Both the position numbers and the translations under genes were made by a program. From the NCBI GenBank assembly GCA_048201935.1, contig DBFBGR010000013.1:14834-78833 (forward strand): a stretch of 64,000 nt of DNA, in the 5' to 3' direction. This DNA is from MGBC124762 sp048201935 (GTDB taxonomy: Bacteria > Bacillota > Clostridia > Oscillospirales > Oscillospiraceae). Positions 10,492 to 17,935 of this stretch are shown in pieces (positions within the stretch are counted from its first letter, which is position 1; each line of letters opens with the position of its first letter). The notes beneath the pieces are model-generated. The model was not told the origin of the DNA and did not search any database. It was given only the letters and a program-made list of their open reading frames with translations.

Positions 10492-11934
10492 TTAGAACTG
10501 GACGCGCTGGGCGATGTAGTCCTTGACCTCGCTGATGGGGATGCGGACCTGCTCCATGGAGTTGCGCTCACGGATGGTGACGCAGTTGTCGGCGGGGGTG
10601 CCGTTCTCCGGGTCGCCCACGGTATCGAAGTCGATGGTGACGCAAAACGGCGTGCCCACCTCGTCCTGGCGGCGGTAACGCTTGCCGATGGAGCCGGCGT
10701 CGTCGTAGTCCACCATGAAGTCGGCGGAGAGCTCCTCGTAGAGCTTCTTGGCAGGGCCGGAGAGGACCTCCTTCTTGCTCAGGGGCAGGATAGCGCACTT
10801 GAAGGGGGCCAGGGCGGGGTGGAGCCGCAGGACGACGCGCACGTCGTCCTTGCCGTTCTTATCCTGGCCCACGACCTCTTCGTCGTAAGCGTCGCACAAA
10901 ACGGACAAAACGGTGCGCTCCACGCCCAGGGAGGGCTCGATGACGTAGGGGATGTAGTGCTCGTTCTTCTCCTGGTCGTAATAGGACAGGTCCTTGCCCG
11001 AGGTGTTCTGGTGCTGGGTCAGGTCGTAGTCGGTGCGGTCGGCCACGCCCCACAGCTCGCCCCAGCCGAAGGGGAAGAGGAACTCGAAGTCGGTGGTGGC
11101 CTTGGAGTAGAAGCAAAGCTCCTCGGGGTCGTGGTCCCGCAGCCGCAGGTTCTCGTCCTTCAGGCCGATGGAGAGTAGCCAGTTATGGCAGAACTCCCGC
11201 CAGTACTTGAACCACTCCAGATCGGTGCCCGGCTCGCAGAAGAACTCCAGCTCCATCTGCTCAAACTCCCGGACCCGGAAGATGAAATTGCCCGGGGTGA
11301 TCTCGTTGCGGAAGGACTTGCCGATTTGGGCGATGCCGAAGGGCAGCTTCCTGCGGGTGGTGCGCTGGACGTTGACGAAGTTGGTGAAGATGCCCTGGGC
11401 GGTCTCGGGCCGGAGGTAGACGGTGTTCTTGGCGTCCTCGGTGACCCCCTGGAAGGTCTTGAACATCAGGTTGAACTGGCGGATGTCGGTAAAGTTATGC
11501 TTGCCGCAGGTGGGACAGGGGATGGCGTGCTCCTCCACGAAGGCGCGCATCTCCTCCTGGGAGAAGGCGTCGATGGGCTTGGGAAGGGTGAAGCCGTTCT
11601 CGGCGCACCAGTCCTCGATGAGCTTGTCGGCCCGGAAGCGCTCTTTGCACTCCTTGCAGTCCATCAGAGGGTCGGAAAAGCCCGCCAGATGGCCCGAGGC
11701 CACCCAGGTCTGGGGATTCATCAAAATGGCGGCGTCCAGGCCCACGTTATAGGGGTTCTGCTGGACGAATTTCTTCCACCAAGCCCGCTTGACGTTGTTT
11801 TTCAGCTCCGCGCCCAGGGGGCCGTAGTCCCAGGTGTTGGCCAGGCCGCCGTAGATCTCGCTGCCGGCAAAGATAAAGCCCCGGCCCTTGCACAGAGCGA
11901 CGATCTTCTCCATGGATTTCTCTTGATTGGTCAT
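10492..11934 (-). CDS. glyS: Glycyl-tRNA synthetase (single-chain, alpha2 type)
   Basis: A 480-residue class II synthetase of the eukaryote/archaea-like homodimeric type found in many Bacillota. It has an N-terminal catalytic domain with motif 2 (FRNEITPGNFIFRVREFEQME) and motif 3 (GVERTVLSVL). A zinc-finger-like CKECKERF...CPTCGKHNF insertion precedes motif 2. The C-terminal anticodon-binding domain contains KCAILPLSKKE. It charges tRNA-Gly; a tRNA-Gly(TCC) gene lies at 55.6 kb. ATG at 11934 with GGGAGGGA upstream is chosen over an upstream in-frame ATG at 11994, which lies at the -35 box of the promoter. No T-box leader is visible between promoter and start. Confidence 0.96.
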   Translation of the reverse strand: MTNQEKSMEKIVALCKGRGFIFAGSEIYGGLANTWDYGPLGAELKNNVKRAWWKKFVQQNPYNVGLDAAILMNPQTWVASGHLAGFSDPLMDCKECKERFRADKLIEDWCAENGFTLPKPIDAFSQEEMRAFVEEHAIPCPTCGKHNFTDIRQFNLMFKTFQGVTEDAKNTVYLRPETAQGIFTNFVNVQRTTRRKLPFGIAQIGKSFRNEITPGNFIFRVREFEQMELEFFCEPGTDLEWFKYWREFCHNWLLSIGLKDENLRLRDHDPEELCFYSKATTDFEFLFPFGWGELWGVADRTDYDLTQHQNTSGKDLSYYDQEKNEHYIPYVIEPSLGVERTVLSVLCDAYDEEVVGQDKNGKDDVRVVLRLHPALAPFKCAILPLSKKEVLSGPAKKLYEELSADFMVDYDDAGSIGKRYRRQDEVGTPFCVTIDFDTVGDPENGTPADNCVTIRERNSMEQVRIPISEVKDYIAQRVQF

Positions 11935-11965
11935 GGTGGTCCCTCCCAAATGAATGTCGCCCACT

Positions 11966-11994
11966 ATTATAGTAAAAAACTCCCCAAAATGCAA
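11966..11994 (-). promoter_or_regulatory. glyS promoter, overlapping the helicase terminator
   Basis: On the minus strand, TTGCAT (11994-11989), 17 bp, TATAAT (11971-11966). The -35 box lies in the descending arm of the preceding terminator. Confidence 0.85.
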
Positions 11995-12016
11995 GAGGAA
12001 CTTGCACCTTGGGGAG
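11974..12016 (-). terminator. Terminator after the DEAD-box helicase gene
   Basis: Read on the minus strand, CTCCCCAAGGTGCAAG and CTTGCATTTTGGGGAG form a stem with a two-base bulge, followed by six Ts. Confidence 0.85.
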
Positions 12017-12022
12017 CTTTGG

Positions 12023-14113
12023 TCAGTCGTCGTTGAGATAATAGGGCTTCATCAGGCTGGGCTGCTCGGTGGAGTCCTTTTGGTGGTCGGACTTGGGGGC
12101 CTCCATGGGACCCCGGGCCCGGCGGGCCTTGGCCTGCTCCCGGATGCGTTGCTTGCGCTCATCCAGGGAGCCCGCGGCGGCCTTTTTACCAAAGAGGCCA
12201 CGCTTTTCCGGCTTGGGGGCCGGAGGAGTGGGCTTTTGCTGGGCGGGCTTGGCAGGTTGAGGGGCCTTGGGCTGGGTGGCGGGCTTTTGTGCGGGCCTGG
12301 GCTGAGCGGGCATGGGTTTGCGCTTTGATGTCACGCTCGGATTGGGCGCGCGTTTCGCCGGTTCTTTCGCCACCCTTGGCAAAATGCCGCTCTCGCTGGC
12401 GCGTTCGCCTGTTTTTGCCGTGCGGTCGGCTCCAAGCCCGGCGGCGCGCCTATCCTCGCGCTTCGAGGATAAGAGCCTGGCGGTGGCGTCCATGACGGTA
12501 TCTCCCTCCAGCGCGCCACCGTAGCCCCGCTGGGCCTGGATGCGCCGCTCCTCGGCCATCCACTTCTCAAAGGCCGCTTGGTCCACACCCTTGGGGGCCA
12601 CGGCGGTGAGGGCCTCGTCCAGGCTTTTGCTGGCCTTGTAGCCCGCCGCCTGACGCTTCTGGCCGGGGGTGCGCTGGTCGGCGGCGGGACGGGGCTTGCT
12701 CGGCTGGCGCTTCTTGTCACGCTCGCTCTGGGCGGCGCGTGGAGACTCACGCTTTGATGTCACGCTCGCGTTGGGCCCATGGCCGCTCCCGCTTCCCGGC
12801 TGCGCGGCCAAAATGCCGCTCAGGGCTTTGCCCTTCGCCTGTTTTTGGCCTGTCGCCGGTCCATCGGTCGCTATGGACCTACGCTCGCGCTTCGCTTTCC
12901 TCTCCCGGGCAGCCTGCCTTGCTTCGGCGTCCTCGGGGTTGATGATCTTGCCGTTTTTGTCCCGCTTGGGGGGCTCAAAATCGGTCATGGGCCAGGGGTG
13001 GTCCTCTACCACGGGGATCTTCCGGCCCAGCAGCCGCTCGATGGCCTTGAGCTCATCCTTCTCGCTGATGTCGCAAAAGCTGATGGCGGTGCCGCCGTGG
13101 CCCGCCCGGCCGGTGCGGCCGATGCGGTGGACGTAGGTCTCGGGCACGTCGGGGAGGTTGTAGTTGAACACGTGGCTCAGCTCCTCAATGTCAATGCCCC
13201 GGGCGGCGATGTCGGTGGCGGCCAGGACCTTGACCTTGCCCGACTTGAAGTCGGAAAGGGCCTGGACCCGGGCGGTCTGGGACTTGTTGCCGTGGATGGC
13301 GGCGGCGGTGACGCCCGCTTTGATGAGGTCGGAGGCGATCTTGTTGGCCCCGTGCTTGGTCCGGGAGAAGACAAGGGCGTTCTTCACGCCGCTCTGGCCC
13401 ACCAGATGGGCCAGTAGCTTAGACTTGTTGGGCTTATCCACGAAGTAAAGGCTCTGGGCGATGACCTCTACCGGGGAGGACACCGGAGTCACGGTGACCT
13501 TGGCCGGGTCGTGGAGCAGCGCGTCCACCAGGGACTGGACCTCGGGGGGCATGGTGGCGGAGAAGAAAAGGGTCTGCTTTTTCTCCGGCAGCACCTTCAG
13601 TACCCGGCGCACATCGTGGATGAAGCCCATGTCCAGCATCCGGTCGGCCTCGTCCAGGACGAAAATTTCGATGTGGCTGAGGTCCAAAAGCCCCTGGCCG
13701 TGGAGGTCCAGCAGCCGCCCGGGGGTGGCCACCAGGATGTCCAGGCCCCGGTTGATCTTGTCCACCTGGGGCTGCTGGCCCACGCCGCCGAAGATGACGG
13801 CGCTCTTCAGGGGCAGATTGCGGCCATACTGCTCAAAGCTCTCTTGGATCTGCAGGGCCAGCTCCCGAGTGGGGGTGAGGATGAGACTGCGGATGACCCG
13901 CTTGCCCTCCCGGGGCGAGGCGGCCAGCCGCTGTAGGATGGGAGTGGCGAAGGCGCAGGTCTTGCCCGTGCCGGTCTGGGCGATGCCCAGCACGTCCCGG
14001 CCCACAAGGGCCGGGGGGATGGCGCCCGATTGGATGGGGGTGGGCGTCTCGTACCCCTGGGCCTCCAGCGCCTTTAAGATGGCGCTGTTCAGGCCCAACT
14101 GTTTGAAATTCAT
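12023..14113 (-). CDS. DEAD-box ATP-dependent RNA helicase with repeat-derived basic tail
   Basis: A 696-residue RNA helicase. The core (about 1-375) has all DEAD-box motifs in order: Q motif region, AQTGTGKT, PTRELALQIQ, TPGRLLDL, VLDEADRMLDMGF, FSATMP and HRIGRTGRAGHGG. It would remodel RNA (ribosome assembly, mRNA decay) in the cytosol. The tail after about 400 is low-complexity, Lys/Arg/Pro/Ala-rich and much longer than in simple CsdA/DeaD/RhlE-like proteins. Two stretches of it (about residues 406-454 and 549-597) are encoded by copies of a palindromic DNA element also found between tRNA genes at 56 kb. They give the recurring peptides SGIL and SVTSKR. ATG at 14113 follows AAAGGAA. The frame open to 14251 is ignored because it lacks a ribosome-binding site and homology. 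Confidence 0.93.
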   Translation of the reverse strand: MNFKQLGLNSAILKALEAQGYETPTPIQSGAIPPALVGRDVLGIAQTGTGKTCAFATPILQRLAASPREGKRVIRSLILTPTRELALQIQESFEQYGRNLPLKSAVIFGGVGQQPQVDKINRGLDILVATPGRLLDLHGQGLLDLSHIEIFVLDEADRMLDMGFIHDVRRVLKVLPEKKQTLFFSATMPPEVQSLVDALLHDPAKVTVTPVSSPVEVIAQSLYFVDKPNKSKLLAHLVGQSGVKNALVFSRTKHGANKIASDLIKAGVTAAAIHGNKSQTARVQALSDFKSGKVKVLAATDIAARGIDIEELSHVFNYNLPDVPETYVHRIGRTGRAGHGGTAISFCDISEKDELKAIERLLGRKIPVVEDHPWPMTDFEPPKRDKNGKIINPEDAEARQAARERKAKRERRSIATDGPATGQKQAKGKALSGILAAQPGSGSGHGPNASVTSKRESPRAAQSERDKKRQPSKPRPAADQRTPGQKRQAAGYKASKSLDEALTAVAPKGVDQAAFEKWMAEERRIQAQRGYGGALEGDTVMDATARLLSSKREDRRAAGLGADRTAKTGERASESGILPRVAKEPAKRAPNPSVTSKRKPMPAQPRPAQKPATQPKAPQPAKPAQQKPTPPAPKPEKRGLFGKKAAAGSLDERKQRIREQAKARRARGPMEAPKSDHQKDSTEQPSLMKPYYLNDD
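12321..12465 (-). repeat. Palindromic element, B-type copy inside the helicase gene
   Basis: Oriented with the helicase message. It closely matches the B copy at 56113-56246 through GGCGCGCCGCCGGGCTTGG, CACGGCAAAAACAGGC, AGCGGCATTTTGCCAAGGG and GGCGAAAGAACCGGCGAA. The outer stem GGCAAAA / TTTTGCC is kept. It is read in frame, giving TAKTGERASESGILPRVAKE and PSVTSKR. Confidence 0.85.
12750..12895 (-). repeat. Palindromic element, A-type copy inside the helicase gene
   Basis: Oriented with the helicase message. It matches the A copy at 55971-56108 through GCGAAGCGCGAG, GGCGACAGGCCAAAAACAGG, GAGCGGCATTTTGGCCGCGC and GAGCGTGACA. The outer stem GGCCAAAA / TTTTGGCC and an inner AGGGC-AAA-GCCCT hairpin are present. 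In frame it encodes ATGQKQ, SGILAAQP and ASVTSKR. Confidence 0.85.
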
Positions 14114-14153
14114 AACACCGTTCCTTTGAAAGATTTCGCTCCCGAAACGCGGC

Positions 14154-15053
14154 TCAGGACAGCCGCACGACCAGCGTGCCGTCCGGGAGCAGGACGGTAC
14201 AGTCGGTGGCGGGGAAGGTCCCCAGGGCCTGGGCCTGGGGAAGCTGGGCATAGGGGTCCCGGTCTGTGACCAGGTTGATGGGGTAGCTCAATACCTGCTT
14301 AAAATAGGCCTCGTAGGAGCCGTAGTAGGTGACCGAAAAGTAGCCCCAAAGTCCGGTGCCGTCCAGCTCGTCCAGGCCCGGCCGCTCCATGGCCAGGTCC
14401 GAGCTGCCCAGCTCGCCGATCAACGTCGCCAGGGCCCGCAGGCCCCGGACCACGGTGGCCTTCCAGCTCCAGGTCTCTCGCAGGCAATCCCCCGCCAGTA
14501 CCACCAGCATAAGGAAGGCGGCGGCCTGGATATAGCTGGGGTAGAGGGCCAAGGAGGCGCAGAGAAGGACCATGGCGGGGAGAAAGCCCCAGGTCCAGCG
14601 CTGCCACAGCCAGACCGCGCCCACCGCGCATAACAGCGCCAGCATATAGATATCCGACCAGGGCAGATAGGAGGCGTTGGACAGGGTGAGAGAGGCGCTG
14701 GTGGCCATAAGTCCGGCGGTGAGCGCCACCGCCCAGGGCCGCTCCAGGCGCAAGAGCCGGCACACCAGCCAAACCGCCAAAGACAAAAAGCTCAGCGTCA
14801 ACAGACCCACCCAGGCGGGGGCCACCAACTGCCCCCGGATACGGGCGTAGACCGGCATGAGGAACCGGCCAAGCTGGATCTGCCACATATCGTCATTTTG
14901 AAAGACCATAGTGGCGTCGTGGGCAAAGTCCAGCCGGAAGAAGCGAAAGCCGTGGGCCGCCAGACCGAAGAGGAAGGTGAAGACCGCCGCCTGGGGCAGT
15001 CCGCGCAGCCGGGTCTTTGACGAGGTCGTGGGGTCAAGCTTGACGGCGTTCAT
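14154..15053 (-). pseudogene. GtrII-like glucosyltransferase, internally deleted
   Basis: A 299-residue membrane protein. The N-terminal part (HGFRFFRLDFAHDATM, FQNDDMWQIQLGRFLMPVYA) matches the start of the Glucos_trans_II (GtrII) family, with about five TM segments. The C-terminal part (YYGSYEAYFKQVLSYPINL, ending in a short soluble tail) resembles the family's C-terminus. Family members are about 450-500 residues as I recall, so roughly 150-200 middle residues appear to be missing. The junction would be near LATLIGELGSSDLAM. The frame is intact, so the product may be made but is probably non-functional. Its ATG overlaps the shikimate kinase stop (ATGA), so it is translationally coupled to it. 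Confidence 0.6.
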
Positions 15054-15556
15054 CGGATCTCTCCCATAGCGGCCCGGACCGCCGCCAGCGTGGCGGAGAG
15101 GTCCTGGTCGTCGGTCACATCCACGCATACGTCGGCCCAGCGCTCGTAGAGGGGAGCGCGCTGGTCGTACACGTCACGGAGGCTCTGGCCCGGGGCGAAG
15201 GCGATGCCCCGGCTGGCTAGGTTGGTGACCCGCTTTTCCAGCGTGGGGTAGCCAAGGCGCAGATAGACCACCCGTCCCAGGGACTTCAAATGCTCCATAG
15301 CGCCCGGGCGCAGCACGCAGCTACCCCCGGGGGCGATGACGCTTTTGCGGCAGTCAATGGAGCGGATGGCCCGCTCCTCCATGTCCAAAAAGGCATCCAC
15401 GCCGTGCTTGTCCAACAGCTCCTGGAGCAGCGCGCCCTCCCGGGCCTGAATGAGCAGGTCGGCGTCCACAAAGCCATAGCCCAGGGCCTTGGCCAGCACC
15501 ACGCCCACGGAGCTTTTGCCCGAGCCGGGCATCCCGATGAGGGTCAAGTCGTCCAT
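15050..15556 (-). CDS. aroK: Shikimate kinase
   Basis: A 168-residue P-loop kinase. It has Walker A GMPGSGKSS at residues 8-16, DADLLI for the shikimate-binding Asp, APGGSCVLRP (the GGG loop equivalent) and a LID region near RGIAF. It phosphorylates shikimate at the 3-OH with ATP in chorismate/aromatic amino acid synthesis. Its length is typical for AroK/AroL. ATG at 15556 follows GGGAGGG at a slightly long spacing of about 11. The downstream membrane gene is coupled by an ATGA overlap. No other aro genes are adjacent. Confidence 0.9.
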   Translation of the reverse strand: MDDLTLIGMPGSGKSSVGVVLAKALGYGFVDADLLIQAREGALLQELLDKHGVDAFLDMEERAIRSIDCRKSVIAPGGSCVLRPGAMEHLKSLGRVVYLRLGYPTLEKRVTNLASRGIAFAPGQSLRDVYDQRAPLYERWADVCVDVTDDQDLSATLAAVRAAMGEIR

Positions 15557-15580
15557 GGCCTAGGGTTCCCTCCCGATTAT

Positions 15581-15614
15581 AAAAAAACCGTCTGCTTGGT
15601 GCAGACGGCTCTTT
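15581..15614 (-). terminator. rpsT terminator
   Basis: Read on the minus strand, GCCGTCTGC / GCAGACGGT arms with a five-base loop are followed by seven Ts, just after the rpsT stop. Confidence 0.9.
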
Positions 15615-15623
15615 TACCCAAAA

Positions 15624-15890
15624 TCAACCCTCCAGCTTGTTGAGCCGCAGAGTGAGGCCGCTCTTCTTCCGGGCCGCGTTGTTGCGGTGGATGAGCCCGT
15701 GGGCGGCAGCCTTGTCCACAGCCTTGACGGCCACGGCGTAGGCGGTCTTGGCCTCGGCCTTGTCGCCGGCCTCTACAGCGGTGGCAAAACGCTTCATGTC
15801 GGTGCGCAGAGCGGACCGGGCGGCCTTGTTCCGGGCGGCCTTGGTCTCGTTGACCAGCACGCGCTTCTTGGCGGATTTGATATTCGGCAT
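15624..15890 (-). CDS. rpsT: 30S ribosomal protein S20
   Basis: An 88-residue basic protein starting MPNIKSAKKRVLVNE, the S20 signature, with the conserved RNxARKS block near the C-terminus. It binds 16S rRNA helices early in 30S assembly. ATG at 15890 follows AGGAGGTGT. It is monocistronic, with its own promoter and terminator, as is common for rpsT. Confidence 0.97.
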   Translation of the reverse strand: MPNIKSAKKRVLVNETKAARNKAARSALRTDMKRFATAVEAGDKAEAKTAYAVAVKAVDKAAAHGLIHRNNAARKKSGLTLRLNKLEG

Positions 15891-15954
15891 ACAAACACCT
15901 CCTGACATATGCCAAACTGAGGGCAGGATCACAATCGCATCATAGCAGAAATGT

Positions 15955-15983
15955 ATTTTAGCATCTTCTGCCGGGAAATGCAA
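15955..15983 (-). promoter_or_regulatory. rpsT promoter
   Basis: On the minus strand, TTGCAT (15983-15978), 17 bp, TAAAAT (15960-15955), with TGC just before the -10 (extended -10). Confidence 0.8.
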
Positions 15984-16027
15984 GTCTTTTTTTCAAAAAA
16001 ATGGCTAAAAATACAGCGGACCCGGCC

Positions 16028-16957
16028 CTATCTTTTGATGGACATGGCCATGCGGCGGTAGGTGTGGCGCACGCCCCGGATGGCGGCGGAATAGGCGGTG
16101 ATGTTCTCCGGGGCGGCGATGCCGGTGAAGCCGGAGTCGCCGATGTGGTGGAGGTCGGCCCCGGCCATCTTACACATCAAAGCCATGCGGCGGATGGTGT
16201 CCACGTCCGCCCCCTCCTGGGAGGTGCCGATGGCGGTGAGGGCCAGCTTGCCCAGGCTATGGGTGTGGCAGATGAGGTCACGGATATACTCCATGGTGAG
16301 CCCGGGGACGGTGCCCGGAGCGGGCAGGAGGATGATGTCCGCCCCGGCGGCGGCAAAGGCGTCGATGTCGGCCTTGGTAATGATGGACTCTCCGGCCTCG
16401 GTGAGGGAGCCCGAGGCGTGCATCTTGCCCGCGCAGAGGATGACCCGGTCCCCGATGGCGGCCTTATAGGCGCTCAAAGTGTCGGTGATGGCCCGGTTGG
16501 TGACCCCCACGCCGGGGTTGCCGGTGAGGACGATGAGGTCCACCCCCATGTCGGCGGCCTTGACGCCGTTTTCCACCGTGGCCGCCCGGCCCGGGGTCAG
16601 GTCCCACATGTTGGTGTCCACCGCCGAGGCGTGGCCCTGCTCCACAGGCTCCAGGTTGATGCCCACCACCCGACCGGTGAGCCGCTTGACGGTGCGGATG
16701 ACCTCCTGGGGCGGGGTATCTGCGGGCAGGCCCTGGACCACGGGGTCCAGCACGTCGAAGATGTTCAGCAGCAGCACGTCGCCCCCCAACGAGGCGGCCA
16801 GCTCGGCATTAGACACGTCGCCCACCAGGGGCGTAAATACGCCGATGGTCTCGCACACCAGCACCCGGCCCTCGCTGGCGGCCATAGCGAAGAGGAGCTC
16901 GTCCTTCCCCATTCCCTCCAGATCCGACGCGGTGCAGTCCAAAAGCCGTTTTGCCAT
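16028..16957 (-). CDS. Conserved TIM-barrel-like protein of unknown function
   Basis: A 309-residue soluble protein. The recurring strand-helix pattern (GGDVLLLNIFDV, RVVGINLEPVE, GVDLIVLTGNPGVGV, GADIILLPAPGTVPG) suggests a TIM barrel. It resembles a widespread uncharacterised family, annotated in databases as DUF7916 or phosphoenolpyruvate-phosphomutase-like as far as I recall; that assignment is tentative. No experimentally defined reaction is known to me. The gene is divergent from gpr and transcribed towards rpsT. ATG at 16957 is chosen because AAGGAGG lies 9 bases upstream; an in-frame ATG at 16966 overlaps the Shine-Dalgarno sequence. Confidence 0.75.
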   Translation of the reverse strand: MAKRLLDCTASDLEGMGKDELLFAMAASEGRVLVCETIGVFTPLVGDVSNAELAASLGGDVLLLNIFDVLDPVVQGLPADTPPQEVIRTVKRLTGRVVGINLEPVEQGHASAVDTNMWDLTPGRAATVENGVKAADMGVDLIVLTGNPGVGVTNRAITDTLSAYKAAIGDRVILCAGKMHASGSLTEAGESIITKADIDAFAAAGADIILLPAPGTVPGLTMEYIRDLICHTHSLGKLALTAIGTSQEGADVDTIRRMALMCKMAGADLHHIGDSGFTGIAAPENITAYSAAIRGVRHTYRRMAMSIKR

Positions 16958-16988
16958 GGCAAGCATCCTCCTTGATTTTTGTAAAAAC

Positions 16989-17017
16989 ATTTTACCATCT
17001 TTTTATATGCCCCGCAA
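16989..17017 (-). promoter_or_regulatory. Promoter of the TIM-barrel-like gene
   Basis: On the minus strand, TTGCGG (17017-17012), 17 bp, TAAAAT (16994-16989), in the divergent gpr intergenic region. Confidence 0.6.
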
Positions 17018-17052
17018 GTGGGTATGCTAATCCCGCAAAGGAGGCTGAGGGC

Positions 17053-17859
17053 ATGGAAAAAGGACGTACAGACCTGGCGGTGGAGACGGTGGGCGCGCTC
17101 ACCGAGGCCCAGGGCATTTTTCGTGAGGAGCGTGCGGTGGAGGATATCCCGGTGACGGCGGTGGAGGTGCGCACCCAGGGGGCGGCGGAGCGTCTGGGCA
17201 AACCGGTGGGGCGGTATGTGACGCTGGACCTGGGCCCGGTGGAGCGCCGGGAGGACGCGGCCTTTCGCCGCTCGGCCCAGGTGCTGGCGGGGGAGATGGC
17301 AAAGCTCTTGCCCCAGGAGGGCACGGTGCTGGTGGTGGGCCTTGGCAACCGGGCCATGACCCCGGACCGGCTGGGGCCGCTGTGCTGCGACCATCTGTTG
17401 GTGACCCACCATCTGGTCCGTCGGGCACCGGAGCAGTTCGGAAGCTTTCGGGCGGTGGCGGCGCTGACCCCCGGGGTGCTGGGCTCCACCGGCGTGGAGA
17501 GCGCCGACGTGGCCGCGGCGGTGTGCGCCGCGGTGGAGCCCGCCTGTGTGGTGGCGGTGGACGCGCTGGCGGCCCAGGGCCTGGACCGGCTGTGCGCCAC
17601 GGTGCAGCTCTCCGACACCGGCATCGCCCCGGGCTCCGGGGTGGGTAATCACCGGCTGGGCTTGACCGAGGAGAGCCTTGGGGTGCCCGTCATCGCCCTT
17701 GGGGTGCCCACCGTGGCCGACGGCGGCGACGGCTTTTTCGTCACGCCCCGGGACATCGACGCCAAGGTGGCCCAGTGCGCCAAGCTCATGGCGGCGGCGC
17801 TGAACCTAGCGCTCCAGCCGGGGCTGACCCTGGAGGATCTGGCGGCCCTCACCGAGTGA
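17053..17859 (+). CDS. gpr: GPR endopeptidase (germination protease)
   Basis: A 268-residue aspartic-type protease of family A25 that degrades alpha/beta-type small acid-soluble spore proteins at germination. The start MEKGRTDLAVE corresponds to the zymogen N-terminus. VLVVGLGNRAMTPDRLGP and TPGVLGSTGVE carry conserved core residues, and NHRLGLTEESLGVPVIALGVPTV is the family C-terminal block. ATG at 17053 follows AGGAGG at 8 bases. A substrate candidate, an SASP, is encoded at 46.4 kb. Expression from a forespore sigma factor is expected, but no clear sigma-G box was found. Confidence 0.95.
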   Translation: MEKGRTDLAVETVGALTEAQGIFREERAVEDIPVTAVEVRTQGAAERLGKPVGRYVTLDLGPVERREDAAFRRSAQVLAGEMAKLLPQEGTVLVVGLGNRAMTPDRLGPLCCDHLLVTHHLVRRAPEQFGSFRAVAALTPGVLGSTGVESADVAAAVCAAVEPACVVAVDALAAQGLDRLCATVQLSDTGIAPGSGVGNHRLGLTEESLGVPVIALGVPTVADGGDGFFVTPRDIDAKVAQCAKLMAAALNLALQPGLTLEDLAALTE

Positions 17860-17867
17860 GCTGGGCC

Positions 17868-17896
17868 TTGCTATTTGTGGCGTAAGGGAGTATAAT
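17868..17896 (+). promoter_or_regulatory. Promoter of the ATP-grasp/asnB/flippase operon
   Basis: TTGCTA (17868-17873), 17 bp, TATAAT (17891-17896), 40 bp before the TTG start. Confidence 0.8.
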
Positions 17897-17935
17897 ATCT
17901 GTAACTATAGTTCTTTTTGGGAGGGCGCGGTCAGC

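Noticed and set aside
11935..11994. Longer glyS start (ATG at 11994) or a T-box leader
   Set aside because: The ATG at 11994 is at the promoter -35 box, and the 30-odd bases between promoter and real start are too short for a T-box.
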